The notes below the pieces were generated by a model. The model was not told the origin of the DNA. It did no database searches and saw only the letters and a list, made by a program, of their open reading frames with translations. A stretch of DNA of 64,000 nucleotides, from positions 62,001 to 126,000 of the forward strand of contig CAWDGV010000006.1 in NCBI GenBank assembly GCA_963801985.1. Direction: 5' to 3'. A program made the position numbers and the translations under genes. This document shows, piece after piece, positions 17,142 through 26,252 of this stretch (positions within the stretch are counted from its first letter, which is position 1; every line of letters starts with the position of its first letter). The stretch is from JABDQZ01 sp963801985. Lineage in GTDB: Bacteria; Pseudomonadota; Gammaproteobacteria; Chromatiales; Chromatiaceae.

Positions 17142-18101
17142 ATGCCTGGCAAACCGTCCAAAAAAAAATCCACTGCACCTTTTTGGCTTAAAGTCTGGTT
17201 TTTGCGACATATCCAGGTTGCTTTATCCAGCCTGGGCCGACTGACACGCGCTCCCATTGGCACATTGATGACATCCACCGTGATTGGCATCGCCGTTTCT
17301 TTGCCTGCCGGCATGTGGGTGCTGCTCGATAACGTAAAACAAATCAGCGGATCCTGGGATGGCGCTGCCTCGATCTCCATGTTCCTGGAAACGGATACGA
17401 CTGAAGCCGATATTGACCAACTCGTCGCCCGCATCAAGGTTATGCCGGAAATCAGCGAGGTGCAGCTCATTACACGTGATGATGCGCTGATTGAATTCCA
17501 GCAGTTCAGTGGCTTTGGCAAGGCGCTGGATGTATTGCAGGAAAATCCTCTGCCTCCCGTATTAATCGTTACACCCACTTTAAAGCACAGTGATCCGGCA
17601 AAAGCGGAAAAACTGCTGAAAACCCTTAATAAAGAGTCACATACCGACTTTGCCCAGCTGGATCTTGAATGGGTCAGGCGTTTTCATGCCATCACGGAAA
17701 TCGCCATCCGCGCCGTCATTGTATTGGCGAGCGTACTCAGCATGGCGGTGCTGTTAATTATCGGCAATACCATTCGGCTGGAAATCCAGAACCGTCACGA
17801 TGAAATCGAAATCACCAAGCTGATCGGTGCTACCAATGCCTTTATTCGACGGCCTTTTCTCTACAGCGGCTTCTGGTACGGTTTACTGGGCGGCGCCATT
17901 GCCTGGCTGCTGGTCACGGTATCACTGTGGCTGCTGGCTGGCCCCATTGAAAAACTCACCGGGCTTTACCAAAGCGAATTCCGTCTTGATGTGCTGAGCA
18001 TGCCAACAACCAGTCTGCTCCTTTTTGGCACGGCCATTCTGGGTTTGTTCGGCGCCCTGATTGCCGTCGGACGGCATTTGAGCGCGATTGAGCCAGAATA
18101 A
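17142..18101 (+). CDS. ftsX: Cell-division protein FtsX
   Basis: The membrane subunit of FtsEX. The 319-residue protein has a cytoplasmic N-terminus, a first membrane helix (TLMTSTVIGIAVSLPAG), a periplasmic loop of about 130 residues for hydrolase activators, and three further helices including AVIVLASVLSMAVLLIIGNT and a last one near GTAILGLFGALIAVG. The cytoplasmic loop between helices 2 and 3 has the conserved RLEIQNRHDEIEITKLIGAT. It is co-transcribed with ftsE. Confidence 0.96.
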   Translation: MPGKPSKKKSTAPFWLKVWFLRHIQVALSSLGRLTRAPIGTLMTSTVIGIAVSLPAGMWVLLDNVKQISGSWDGAASISMFLETDTTEADIDQLVARIKVMPEISEVQLITRDDALIEFQQFSGFGKALDVLQENPLPPVLIVTPTLKHSDPAKAEKLLKTLNKESHTDFAQLDLEWVRRFHAITEIAIRAVIVLASVLSMAVLLIIGNTIRLEIQNRHDEIEITKLIGATNAFIRRPFLYSGFWYGLLGGAIAWLLVTVSLWLLAGPIEKLTGLYQSEFRLDVLSMPTTSLLLFGTAILGLFGALIAVGRHLSAIEPE

Positions 18102-18174
18102 AGCCAGTTTAAAAACACCTGCTGTATTTACGGCATATTCAGAAAAAACCTCTAAATCAGAACTTTTCCCCTTT

Positions 18175-18201
18175 TTAGCACTCCCATAACCCGAGTGCCA
18201 A
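18175..18201. promoter_or_regulatory. CIRCE operator 1 upstream of rpoH
   Basis: TTAGCACTC (18175-18183), nine spacer bases, then GAGTGCCAA (18193-18201). The consensus CIRCE element bound by the HrcA repressor is TTAGCACTC-N9-GAGTGCTAA, so only one position differs and the spacing is exact. It lies 69-95 nt before the rpoH start. Confidence 0.88.
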
Positions 18202-18207
18202 AAAGCA

Positions 18208-18234
18208 CTGGCACTCAATAATTGAGAGTGCTAG
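18208..18234. promoter_or_regulatory. CIRCE operator 2 upstream of rpoH
   Basis: CTGGCACTC (18208-18216), nine spacer bases, then GAGTGCTAG (18226-18234). The core GCACTC-N9-GAGTGC is perfect. The distance from operator 1 to operator 2 is 33 bp, about three DNA turns, so two HrcA dimers could bind the same face. It lies 36-62 nt before the rpoH start. Confidence 0.85.
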
Positions 18235-18269
18235 CATTAATAGTAGAGATATTAAGTTTAGGAGTATTC

Positions 18270-19124
18270 ATGAACAGAGAACTGGCAATTGCACCTGCTT
18301 TCCCGACAGGCAGTATTGAATCCTATATTACTGCCGCGTACCAGGTTCCCATGCTTTCTGCAGAGGAAGAGCATGACTTGGCTGTACGCTTCAGGGATGA
18401 GCAGGACCTGGCAGCTGCACAGAGACTGGTTCTTGCTCATATCCGTTTTGTCGTTAAAATTGCCCGTGGTTACAACGGTTACGGCCTGCCCCAGCAGGAT
18501 CTTATACAGGAAGGCACCGTCGGCCTGATGAAAGCTGTGCGTCGCTATAACCCTGACCTTGGCGTACGCCTGGTATCGTTTGCAGTCCACTGGATCAAGG
18601 CTGAAATGCACGAATTCATTCTGCGCAACTGGCGTATTGTTAAAATTGCGACCACCAAGTCTCAGCGCAAACTGTTTTTCAACCTGCGCAGCAGCAAAAA
18701 ACGTCTGGGCTGGTTTTCACAGGAAGAAGTCAACAGCGTTGCCGAAGACCTCGGTGTAAAACCGGAAACCGTGCTCGAAATGGAAGCCCGCCTGAGTAAT
18801 CATGACGTTGCTTTTGACCTGTCGGACGACAATGATGACGACGTGGTCCCGACTGCTCCGGCAACCTACCTGGCTGATATGAGCATGGAGCCTGAGTCCA
18901 CGCTGGAAAAATCCGACCTTGAAGAACAAAACACGCAGCAACTGTACCAGGCGATGGAAGGCCTGGATGAACGTAGCCTGGATATTATCAGGACCCGCTG
19001 GCTCAACGAAGAACATAAGGCAACCCTGCATGACCTGGCAGATAAATACGATGTCTCAGCAGAACGTATCCGCCAGATAGAAAAAGCAGCCATGATGAAG
19101 CTCAAGAAAGCCATTGCCGCCTGA
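18270..19124 (+). CDS. rpoH: RNA polymerase heat-shock sigma factor RpoH (sigma-32)
   Basis: The 284-residue sigma-32, the same length as in E. coli. Region 2 includes LRFVVKIARGYNGYGLP-type sequence (here HIRFVVKIARGYNGYG) and DLIQEGTVGLMKAVRRY. The RpoH box is QRKLFFNLRSSKKRL. Region 4.2 ends VSAERIRQIEKAAMMKLKK. I chose the ATG at 18270 because TAGGAG lies 6 nt upstream and MNRELAIAP fits the family. A longer frame opens at 18222 but has no ribosome-binding site and runs through CIRCE operator 2. Two CIRCE operators lie just upstream. A strong terminator follows. Confidence 0.97.
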   Translation: MNRELAIAPAFPTGSIESYITAAYQVPMLSAEEEHDLAVRFRDEQDLAAAQRLVLAHIRFVVKIARGYNGYGLPQQDLIQEGTVGLMKAVRRYNPDLGVRLVSFAVHWIKAEMHEFILRNWRIVKIATTKSQRKLFFNLRSSKKRLGWFSQEEVNSVAEDLGVKPETVLEMEARLSNHDVAFDLSDDNDDDVVPTAPATYLADMSMEPESTLEKSDLEEQNTQQLYQAMEGLDERSLDIIRTRWLNEEHKATLHDLADKYDVSAERIRQIEKAAMMKLKKAIAA

Positions 19125-19144
19125 AATACAGTAGGCCAATAAAC

Positions 19145-19173
19145 AAAAAAGGGGCGGAAACCGCCCCTTTTTT
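19145..19173. terminator. Bidirectional intrinsic terminator between rpoH and the symporter
   Basis: A perfect 7-bp stem GGGGCGG (19151-19157) and CCGCCCC (19161-19167) with an AAA loop. Six T follow on the plus strand and six A precede it, so it can end transcription from both convergent genes. Confidence 0.92.
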
Positions 19174-19190
19174 ATGCTTTGCATCCAGCC

Positions 19191-20480
19191 TCAAGTGGTT
19201 GATGGATGCTCCACGGTGCCTGCTTCCAGGTCATTGAAAACCGCTTCATCCAGCCTGTTCTCTGACTTGGCAATAATACAGCTGACTGTTGCATCACCGG
19301 TGACATTACAGGCTGTTCTCATCATATCCAGAATCCTGTCCACACCGATAATCAGGGCAATCCCTTCAACCGGCAAACCGACCTGGTTTAATACCATGGT
19401 CAACATTACCAGGCCCACACCCGGAACCGCGGCAGTACCAATAGAAGCCAGTGTCGCCGTAATCACGACAAGCAGAAAATCCGTCATACCCAGGTCGACA
19501 CCATAAACATTGGCGATAAACACGGTAGCCACCCCCTGCATCATCGCTGTGCCATCCATGTTTATGGTAGCGCCCAGCGGAACCGTAAAAGAGGCAACTG
19601 AATTATCCACCCCCATACGTTTTTCTACGGTGCGCATGGTAATCGGTATGGTGGCACCTGAACTGGCTGTCGAAAAGGCAAAAGTCGCAGGATCACGCAT
19701 TTTATGAAAAAAGGTGATTGGGTTGAGCTGTGCCAAGGTGCGTAACAGTAGCGGATAGGTCACCAGTGCATGGATCGCTAACGCAAAGGTTAATGTCAGG
19801 AAATAACTGATCAATGGCACAATCAGGTCAAGCCCCTGGGTTGCAAAGGTTTTTGCAATCAGTGCAAATACACCGTATGGCGCAAGCCGCATGACGACCT
19901 CGACCATCTTCATAATGACCACATCCAGGTCATTAAAAAGATTCAGTACATGCTTGCCGCGCTCGCCTGCCATCGTCACCGCAACACCAAACAACAGGGA
20001 AAACATGATGATTTGCAGCATGTTACCGGTGGCCATCGCCTCAAAAGGATTGGAAGGCACGATGTTGATTAACACATCCGAGAGAGGTGGCGCCTGCTTG
20101 CCGGTAAATTCAACCGGGGCATCACCTGCATCAAAGCCGTCTCCGGGTCCCACCAGCACTGCCAGTGACAGGGCCAGGGTAATGGCGATAGCTGTAGTCA
20201 TCAGGTATAGCAGGATGGCCTTGATGCTCATACGCCCCAGCAAAGATAGATTTCCCATCGCGGTAACACCACCGACCAGTGAAACAAACACCAGTGGTAC
20301 CACCATCATTTTCAGCAACGCCACAAAAATGGCGCCTACAACATGCAGCAGGCCATGCACCAGGTAATCGTTAACAATGCTGTCTTCGGGTATAAACAGG
20401 TTAATCAGGATACCCAGCAACAGGCCCGCACCCATGGCCAACATGATTTTTCTTGTAAGTGTATGTGTCTGCTCTGACAT
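19191..20480 (-). CDS. Dicarboxylate/amino acid:cation symporter (DAACS family)
   Basis: A 429-residue inner-membrane secondary transporter of the GltP/DctA type. Family landmarks are the serine-rich hairpin FAFSTASSGATIPITM, the MDGTAMMQGVATVFIAN helix (usually NMDGT) and the second re-entrant loop IGTAAVPGVGLVML. Many hydrophobic helices span the length. It may take up glutamate, aspartate or C4-dicarboxylates, but the sequence read by eye does not decide which. It appears to be a single-gene unit ending at the shared terminator. Confidence 0.93.
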   Translation of the reverse strand: MSEQTHTLTRKIMLAMGAGLLLGILINLFIPEDSIVNDYLVHGLLHVVGAIFVALLKMMVVPLVFVSLVGGVTAMGNLSLLGRMSIKAILLYLMTTAIAITLALSLAVLVGPGDGFDAGDAPVEFTGKQAPPLSDVLINIVPSNPFEAMATGNMLQIIMFSLLFGVAVTMAGERGKHVLNLFNDLDVVIMKMVEVVMRLAPYGVFALIAKTFATQGLDLIVPLISYFLTLTFALAIHALVTYPLLLRTLAQLNPITFFHKMRDPATFAFSTASSGATIPITMRTVEKRMGVDNSVASFTVPLGATINMDGTAMMQGVATVFIANVYGVDLGMTDFLLVVITATLASIGTAAVPGVGLVMLTMVLNQVGLPVEGIALIIGVDRILDMMRTACNVTGDATVSCIIAKSENRLDEAVFNDLEAGTVEHPSTT

Positions 20481-20514
20481 AAAAAGGCCTGCTGTTTTAG
20501 TTTATTTTTGTAGC

Positions 20515-20736
20515 TTATTTACCGCTATCTTCCTTGTCTTTTTCAGTTTCCTGAATTTGTTTACTGTGCACCTTGGCATCATCCGGAATCATCTCATCAT
20601 CATCATCCATCAGGATTCTGAAACCCGGCCCCTCCAGGTCTTCAAACTGGCCTGACTTTACTGACCAGAGAAAAAAGATCACACCCACGACAACCAGTAG
20701 CGCAGCCAGCGGAATCAACAAATAAAGAATCGACAT
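20515..20736 (-). CDS. ccoS: cbb3-type cytochrome oxidase assembly protein CcoS
   Basis: A 73-residue protein with one N-terminal membrane helix (LYLLIPLAALLVVVGVIFFLW) and the family motif GQFEDLEGPGFRILMDDD right after it. CcoS is needed to insert heme and copper into the cbb3 oxidase. The gene starts 3 nt after ccoI ends, so the pair is an operon. Confidence 0.93.
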   Translation of the reverse strand: MSILYLLIPLAALLVVVGVIFFLWSVKSGQFEDLEGPGFRILMDDDDEMIPDDAKVHSKQIQETEKDKEDSGK

Positions 20737-20739
20737 AAT

Positions 20740-23163
20740 TTAGTGTTTTCTCAAACGTAATGCGTTAACCACGACCACCAGGGAGCTGGCCGACATACCC
20801 AGCGCCGCCATCCAGGGAGCAATCATGCCACTGGCGGCCAGGGGCAATGCCAGCAGGTTGTAACCCAAAGCCCAGCCCAGGTTCTCCCTGATAATTTTCA
20901 TTGTACGTCTGGCCATTGTCAGGCCTGAGAGCAAATGATTCAACTGTTCAGACAATAACACCATGTCGGCACTGGCATGAGCCAGCTGGGTTCCCGAGCC
21001 CATCGCGAATGAAACATCCGCACCTGACAAGACCGGCGCATCATTCACACCGTCTCCCACCATGGCAACGATTGCGCCCTCAGCCTGCAGCCTGCGAATG
21101 TGTTCCAACTTGTTTTCCGGGCTCTGTGAATAAAAATAATCCGTGATCCCCAGTTGGGCGGCCGTATGCTCTACTGCCTCCCTGGCATCACCACTGAGCA
21201 ATTCAACCTGCAACCCGGCTTGCTGCAGCTCGCGAATGACGCCAGGCGCCTGTTCACGAATCTGGTCTTCAAGTTCAAACACCGCCAACCACTGGTCGCC
21301 CTTGCACAAACCCACGGAAGTCAAGTTTTCATGCAAATTGAATGCTCGCAGCTCACCGGCCAGCTCAGTGACAAACGCGATACTGCCAATACGGTAAACA
21401 TCGCCATCAACCACTGCTTCAATACCCTTGCCCGGCGTGGCTATCACTGACTTGAGCTGCTTGTCTGCCCTGGGAGTAGCTGCATGATGCAGCAGTTTGG
21501 CAACCGGGTGCTCGGAACGGCTTTCCAGTAACGATGCCAGCGCTAACGCCTGCTCTCGATCCACACCGGAAAAAGTATGTACCGCAGACAATTTCAAATG
21601 CCCCTGGGTCAAGGTACCGGTTTTATCAAAGACAATATGGGTGGCGTGAGCCATCGCTTCCAGGGCATGTCCACGCGTCGTTAGCAGGCCGTTGCGGGTT
21701 AATGTACCGGTTGCGGCGGTAATCGCTACCGGTGTAGCCAGAGATAAAGCGCAGGGACAGGTAACAACCAACACAGAAAGCGTTATGGCAAAGGCATGCT
21801 GGGGATCATGCTGCCACCACCAGATGGCTACAGCAGTCGCTATCAGCAGGATGACGCCGACAAACCAGCCGGCCACCCTGTCAGCCAGCTGGGCAATGGC
21901 AGGTTTCTCCGCCTGGGCACGGTCGAGCAGGCGAATGATGCCGGAAACAACGGTGTCTTCCCCCACCTTGTCAACCTGCATGGTCAACGGGCTTTCCACG
22001 TTCACACTGCCACCGGTTAACTCATCGTCCAGCTGTTTCAGGCTGGGCATGCTTTCACCTGTCAACAGGGATTCATCGACAGAACTGATCCCCTCGACCA
22101 CATGACCATCGATCGGCACGGTCTCCCCGGGACGCACCAGCAGGATATCACCGGGCTGCAGTTCATCCACCGCCACGATATCCTCTTCACCATTGCGCAA
22201 GCGGGTTGCGACAGCCGGTAGCAGGCGAATCAATTCTTCTGCCGCCTGGCCAGCACGATGCCGGGCGCCCATCTCGAGAAAACGACTGCTCAGCAAAAAG
22301 AATGCAAACATGCAGACCGAGTCAAAGTAGATATCCGGCCCTTCATATATGGTACTCCAGATACTGGCCGAATAGGCTGCACCGATCGCCAGCGCAACGG
22401 GCACATCCATGCCGAGTTGTTTGCGCCTGATATCGCGCCAGGCAGAAACGAAAAAACTTTGCGCAGCATAAAACACGACCGGTGTTGCCAGCAGCATGCT
22501 GATCCAGCGCAAAAAATTACGCATGTCATTATCAGCAGCCGTATCATAATCCATCGCATACAGGGCAACGGCCAGCATCATCACCTGCATTGCACCCAGG
22601 CCGGCAACCGCCAGTTTGCGTAACGCGGCCTTACGCTCTTTCTTATAAATCTCTTCCTGGCGTGAAGTATCGAACGGATGTGCGATATAACCGATGGCCG
22701 ATATCGCCTTGAGAATATCACTCAGGTGAACCTGGCTATCATCCCAGCGCACCCTGGCACGGTGCGTACTGTAATTGACCTGGAATTCAACAACACCCGG
22801 CAGGGATTTCACATGTCGTTCATTCAGCCAGATACAGGCGGCACAGGTGATACCTTCCAGAATCAGGGAAGCACTGCGTACGTTGTCTTCATCAATTTCA
22901 ACAAAATTCTGCTGGAGCTTGTCCTGATCGTAGAGATCAAACTTTTCCAGCTGCTCAGGAATCAGGTCTTCGGCTTGACGCGAAGGGCCTTCGCGATGCT
23001 CATAAAAACTTTCCAGGCCACCGGCAACAATGGCCTGGGCCACAGCCTGGCACCCATGGCAACACATGGGTTGCTCCTCACCATGAATTTTTACCTGGTA
23101 AGCCGAACCCTTTGGCACAGGCAAGCCACAGTGAAAACAGTTTTTTTCGGAAGATTCAGCCAT
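20740..23163 (-). CDS. ccoI: Copper-exporting P1B-type ATPase CcoI (FixI)
   Basis: An inner-membrane copper pump that supplies copper for cbb3 oxidase assembly. The 807-residue protein starts with a cysteine-rich domain, CFHCGLPVP and MCCHGCQAV, typical of CcoI. A heavy-metal-associated domain with GITCAACIW follows. The pump core has TGES, TCPCALSLATP (the CPC metal site), the phosphorylation motif DKTGTLT and the hinge GDGVNDAPVL. About eight membrane helices are visible. The structural ccoNOQP genes and ccoG/ccoH are not in this window. Confidence 0.93.
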   Translation of the reverse strand: MAESSEKNCFHCGLPVPKGSAYQVKIHGEEQPMCCHGCQAVAQAIVAGGLESFYEHREGPSRQAEDLIPEQLEKFDLYDQDKLQQNFVEIDEDNVRSASLILEGITCAACIWLNERHVKSLPGVVEFQVNYSTHRARVRWDDSQVHLSDILKAISAIGYIAHPFDTSRQEEIYKKERKAALRKLAVAGLGAMQVMMLAVALYAMDYDTAADNDMRNFLRWISMLLATPVVFYAAQSFFVSAWRDIRRKQLGMDVPVALAIGAAYSASIWSTIYEGPDIYFDSVCMFAFFLLSSRFLEMGARHRAGQAAEELIRLLPAVATRLRNGEEDIVAVDELQPGDILLVRPGETVPIDGHVVEGISSVDESLLTGESMPSLKQLDDELTGGSVNVESPLTMQVDKVGEDTVVSGIIRLLDRAQAEKPAIAQLADRVAGWFVGVILLIATAVAIWWWQHDPQHAFAITLSVLVVTCPCALSLATPVAITAATGTLTRNGLLTTRGHALEAMAHATHIVFDKTGTLTQGHLKLSAVHTFSGVDREQALALASLLESRSEHPVAKLLHHAATPRADKQLKSVIATPGKGIEAVVDGDVYRIGSIAFVTELAGELRAFNLHENLTSVGLCKGDQWLAVFELEDQIREQAPGVIRELQQAGLQVELLSGDAREAVEHTAAQLGITDYFYSQSPENKLEHIRRLQAEGAIVAMVGDGVNDAPVLSGADVSFAMGSGTQLAHASADMVLLSEQLNHLLSGLTMARRTMKIIRENLGWALGYNLLALPLAASGMIAPWMAALGMSASSLVVVVNALRLRKH

Positions 23164-23289
23164 AGAGAACGCCAGTATACAAAACAGCGCCGTATTCTAC
23201 CTTAATCGTACCCCGATGTTGTTTACGACAGCTCATTTTGACTGCAGGCTGCATTTGCGATCGAATTCACAGAATAAGTATATTAATTA

Positions 23290-26004
23290 ATGTTAATATA
23301 CCGCTTTGGATTTTTATGGTTCCCGCGGATGTTGCGTCCCAATATTCTGATTACTGCTTTCATTGCCTTGCTGACGATCGGCTTGTGGTCGCTACTGGAT
23401 CATGCTGAGGATGAGCCAGCCTGGCCGCAAAAAATCCAGGGATTTTCATTTTCCCCGATGCGGGCCGAACATGATCCGCTGAATGGCAGGTACCCCAGCC
23501 GCGAACAAATTCAGCAGGACCTGAAATTACTGTCCGGTAAAGCGCACGCAGTGCGCACCTACTCGGTAGCCGACACGCTGTCACTGATGCCACAGCTCGC
23601 TGCGGAAGAAAACCTGAACCTGACCATCGGCGCCTGGATCAGCAGTGACCAAAAGAGCAATGAAACGGAAATTCAGCAGCTCATCACGCTCGCACGCCAA
23701 CATCATCGCAATATTGTACGGGTAATAGTGGGCAATGAGACCCTGTTGCGCGAAGAAGCCAGCGTTGCACAGATGATTGCTTATTTGCAGCGGGTACGAA
23801 AAAAAGTCTGGGCACCAGTCAGTCTTGCCGAGCCCTGGCATGTCTGGCTGGATCATCCGGAACTGGCAGAACATGTGGATTACATCGCTGCACATATCCT
23901 GCCCTACTGGGAAGGTATTGATGTCGAACACGCCGTTGACTTCGTGATGGAACGTTATGCCGACCTGCAAAAGGCCTTCCCCGACAAACAGATAGTCATT
24001 GCGGAAATAGGCTGGCCCAGCAACGGGCGACCACTCAAACAGGCAGTGCCTTCAGTTGCCAACCAGGCCACTTTCCTGCGGCGCTTTCTGGCGGAAGCTG
24101 ATCAACAGGAACTTGTCTACTATGTTATGGAAGCCTTTGACCAACCATGGAAGCAGTCACTTGAAGGCGCGATCGGCACCTACTGGGGTGTATACGATAT
24201 TCACCGTCAACCCAAATTCACTTTTACCGAAGCAGTTTCAACTTTACCGCAATGGCGCGAACTGGCCGTTATTTCTGCCTTGATCGGTGTTTTGGTTCTG
24301 ACATTCCTGTTTCGTGACAGTCAGGGACTGCACTCGCGCGGGCGGGGCTTCCTGGCACTGATTGCCTATGGCTCAGCAACCGGTGCGGTGTGGATTGTTT
24401 ACAGCTACACACAACAATACATGACATTAGGCAACGTATTACTTGGCATCCTGCTGCTTATAGGCATGCTGGGTGTACTGGTGGTATTGCTGGCCGAGGC
24501 TCATGAATGGGCCGAGGCAATATGGCTGGGACAGTGGCGTCGCACCATGCCGCCACAACCGGCAAGTGATGCGCTACAGCCGATGGTATCGATTCATGTG
24601 CCGGCCTACAACGAGCCTCCCGAGATGCTGATGCAGACCCTCGATGCGCTGGCTCAGCTCGACTATGCAAATTTTGAAGTACTGGTGATTGATAATAACA
24701 CCAGGGACCCACAGGTGTGGCAACCCGTACAGCAGCATTGTGCCAGGCTGGGCGAGCGTTTCCGTTTTTTCCATGAAGACCACGTCGACGGTTTCAAGGC
24801 TGGCGCGTTAAACATTGCTTTGCAGCACACCTCGCCTGAAGCACAGATCATTGCCGCCATCGACAGTGACTACCAGGTCAACAGTAACTGGTTACATGAC
24901 CTGACCGCTCTTTTCGAGCGTCCGGAAATTGCTGTGGTACAGGCCCCCCAGGATTATCGTGACGGCGGCGAAAGTTGTTTCAAGGCAATGTGCCTGGCTG
25001 AATACCGCGGCTTTTTCCACATTGGCATGGTCACACGCAACGAACGCAACGCCATTATTCAGCACGGCACCATGACCATGGTGCGTCGCAGCGCGCTGGA
25101 AGAAGTTGGCGGCTGGGGCGAATGGTGCATTACTGAAGATGCCGAGCTTGGCCTGCGCATGTTTGAACACGGCTACGAAGCGGCTTATGTACCAAACAGC
25201 TTTGGCCGCGGCCTGATGCCGGATACTTTTATCGACTTCAAAAAGCAGCGCTATCGTTGGGCCTATGGCGCCGTGCAGGTACTCAAACGTCATTGGGGTG
25301 AACTACTCAAACTCCGCAGCAGCAAACTCAGTACCGGCCAGTGCTACCATTTTGTTGCAGGCTGGCTACCCTGGTTTGCAGACGGCTTTAACCTGCTGTT
25401 CAATATGGCGGCAATCGTCTGGTCGGTTGGCATGATATTGTTGCCCGCCTACTTCGGTGCCCCACTGCCATTGTTTGCGATACTTCCGCTTGCCCTGTTT
25501 GGCTTCAAACTGCTTAAAATGTTTTTCCTCTATCGTCGCCGGGTATCGGCCACGGTGCGCCAGAGCATTGCGGCGGCATTAGCCGGCCTGGCTTTATCAC
25601 ACACTATCGCTCGCGCCATGTTGAGCGGAATAGTATCCAGCCGCCTGGCATTTTTCAGAACACCTAAACAGGCACATCACCATGGCCTGCTACGTGCACT
25701 TGCAGATGCACGCGAGGAAAGCCTCATGATGCTGGCATTTGTACTTGCTGCGGTGGTGATATTAATACAGCAGGGTGACACGTTACCGGATGCACGCATC
25801 TGGTCGATTGTACTGTTGCTGCAGGCAATTCCCTATGCTGCCGCTTTACTGTTATCGGTGATTAGTGCGTTTCCACACCTGCCTGCATCCCTGGTTGGGC
25901 AGATGGGTGAACTGCGCTGTCAGAACCGGGCCTTCACTGACAAACCATCCTTACTACCATTGCAGCCGCCCGCTGTTACACATAAATGCGCACCTGACGG
26001 ATAA
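23290..26004 (+). CDS. GH17-GT2 membrane beta-glucan synthase (NdvB-like)
   Basis: A 904-residue membrane protein. After an N-terminal helix, residues about 45-330 form a GH17-like domain (GFSFSPM, VIVGNETLLREE, IAEIGWPSNGR with the likely catalytic Glu). Two to three helices follow, then a GT2 processive glycosyltransferase with VSIHVPAYNEPPEM, AAIDSDYQVN, the acceptor/acid TEDAELGLRM and KQRYRWAYGAVQ (the QxxRW-like site). C-terminal helices complete the channel. The same order occurs in Pseudomonas aeruginosa NdvB, which makes cyclic beta-1,3-glucans with GH17 transglycosylase activity. The start is uncertain: the ATGs at 23290 and 23329 both lack a clear ribosome-binding site. Confidence 0.85.
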   Translation: MLIYRFGFLWFPRMLRPNILITAFIALLTIGLWSLLDHAEDEPAWPQKIQGFSFSPMRAEHDPLNGRYPSREQIQQDLKLLSGKAHAVRTYSVADTLSLMPQLAAEENLNLTIGAWISSDQKSNETEIQQLITLARQHHRNIVRVIVGNETLLREEASVAQMIAYLQRVRKKVWAPVSLAEPWHVWLDHPELAEHVDYIAAHILPYWEGIDVEHAVDFVMERYADLQKAFPDKQIVIAEIGWPSNGRPLKQAVPSVANQATFLRRFLAEADQQELVYYVMEAFDQPWKQSLEGAIGTYWGVYDIHRQPKFTFTEAVSTLPQWRELAVISALIGVLVLTFLFRDSQGLHSRGRGFLALIAYGSATGAVWIVYSYTQQYMTLGNVLLGILLLIGMLGVLVVLLAEAHEWAEAIWLGQWRRTMPPQPASDALQPMVSIHVPAYNEPPEMLMQTLDALAQLDYANFEVLVIDNNTRDPQVWQPVQQHCARLGERFRFFHEDHVDGFKAGALNIALQHTSPEAQIIAAIDSDYQVNSNWLHDLTALFERPEIAVVQAPQDYRDGGESCFKAMCLAEYRGFFHIGMVTRNERNAIIQHGTMTMVRRSALEEVGGWGEWCITEDAELGLRMFEHGYEAAYVPNSFGRGLMPDTFIDFKKQRYRWAYGAVQVLKRHWGELLKLRSSKLSTGQCYHFVAGWLPWFADGFNLLFNMAAIVWSVGMILLPAYFGAPLPLFAILPLALFGFKLLKMFFLYRRRVSATVRQSIAAALAGLALSHTIARAMLSGIVSSRLAFFRTPKQAHHHGLLRALADAREESLMMLAFVLAAVVILIQQGDTLPDARIWSIVLLLQAIPYAAALLLSVISAFPHLPASLVGQMGELRCQNRAFTDKPSLLPLQPPAVTHKCAPDG

Positions 26005-26123
26005 ATACCAACAGTCGTTGATGAAACAGCCAAACCAGACCGGGACGCGAAATAGTCTTTTCAGGCTTATTGAATTTAAAAAGTAATTTGTTAGTTGATC
26101 CAACTCAATACAACAAACAATTT

Positions 26124-26141
26124 ATTACATTTTTATGACGA
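26124..26141 (-). promoter_or_regulatory. Pho-box-like site upstream of ppk2
   Basis: Read on the minus strand the site is TCGTCATAAAAATGTAAT. It matches the E. coli Pho-box pattern CTGTCATAAAACTGTCAT at 14 of 18 positions. It lies about 110 nt before the ppk2 start but points away from that gene, which lowers confidence. Confidence 0.35.
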
Positions 26142-26252
26142 TATGCAGGCGATTTCTTCTGGCAAAGCGTAGTATGAAAAATCAAAAATATCGTATCACC
26201 CAGGAAAGAATCGCACCTGTCGCCAGCTTTCATGGCATCAAGGACATTTCAA

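Noticed and set aside
26091..26103. AGTTG-ATC-CAACT dyad upstream of ppk2
   Set aside because: Five-bp arms only; too short to claim as an operator or hairpin.
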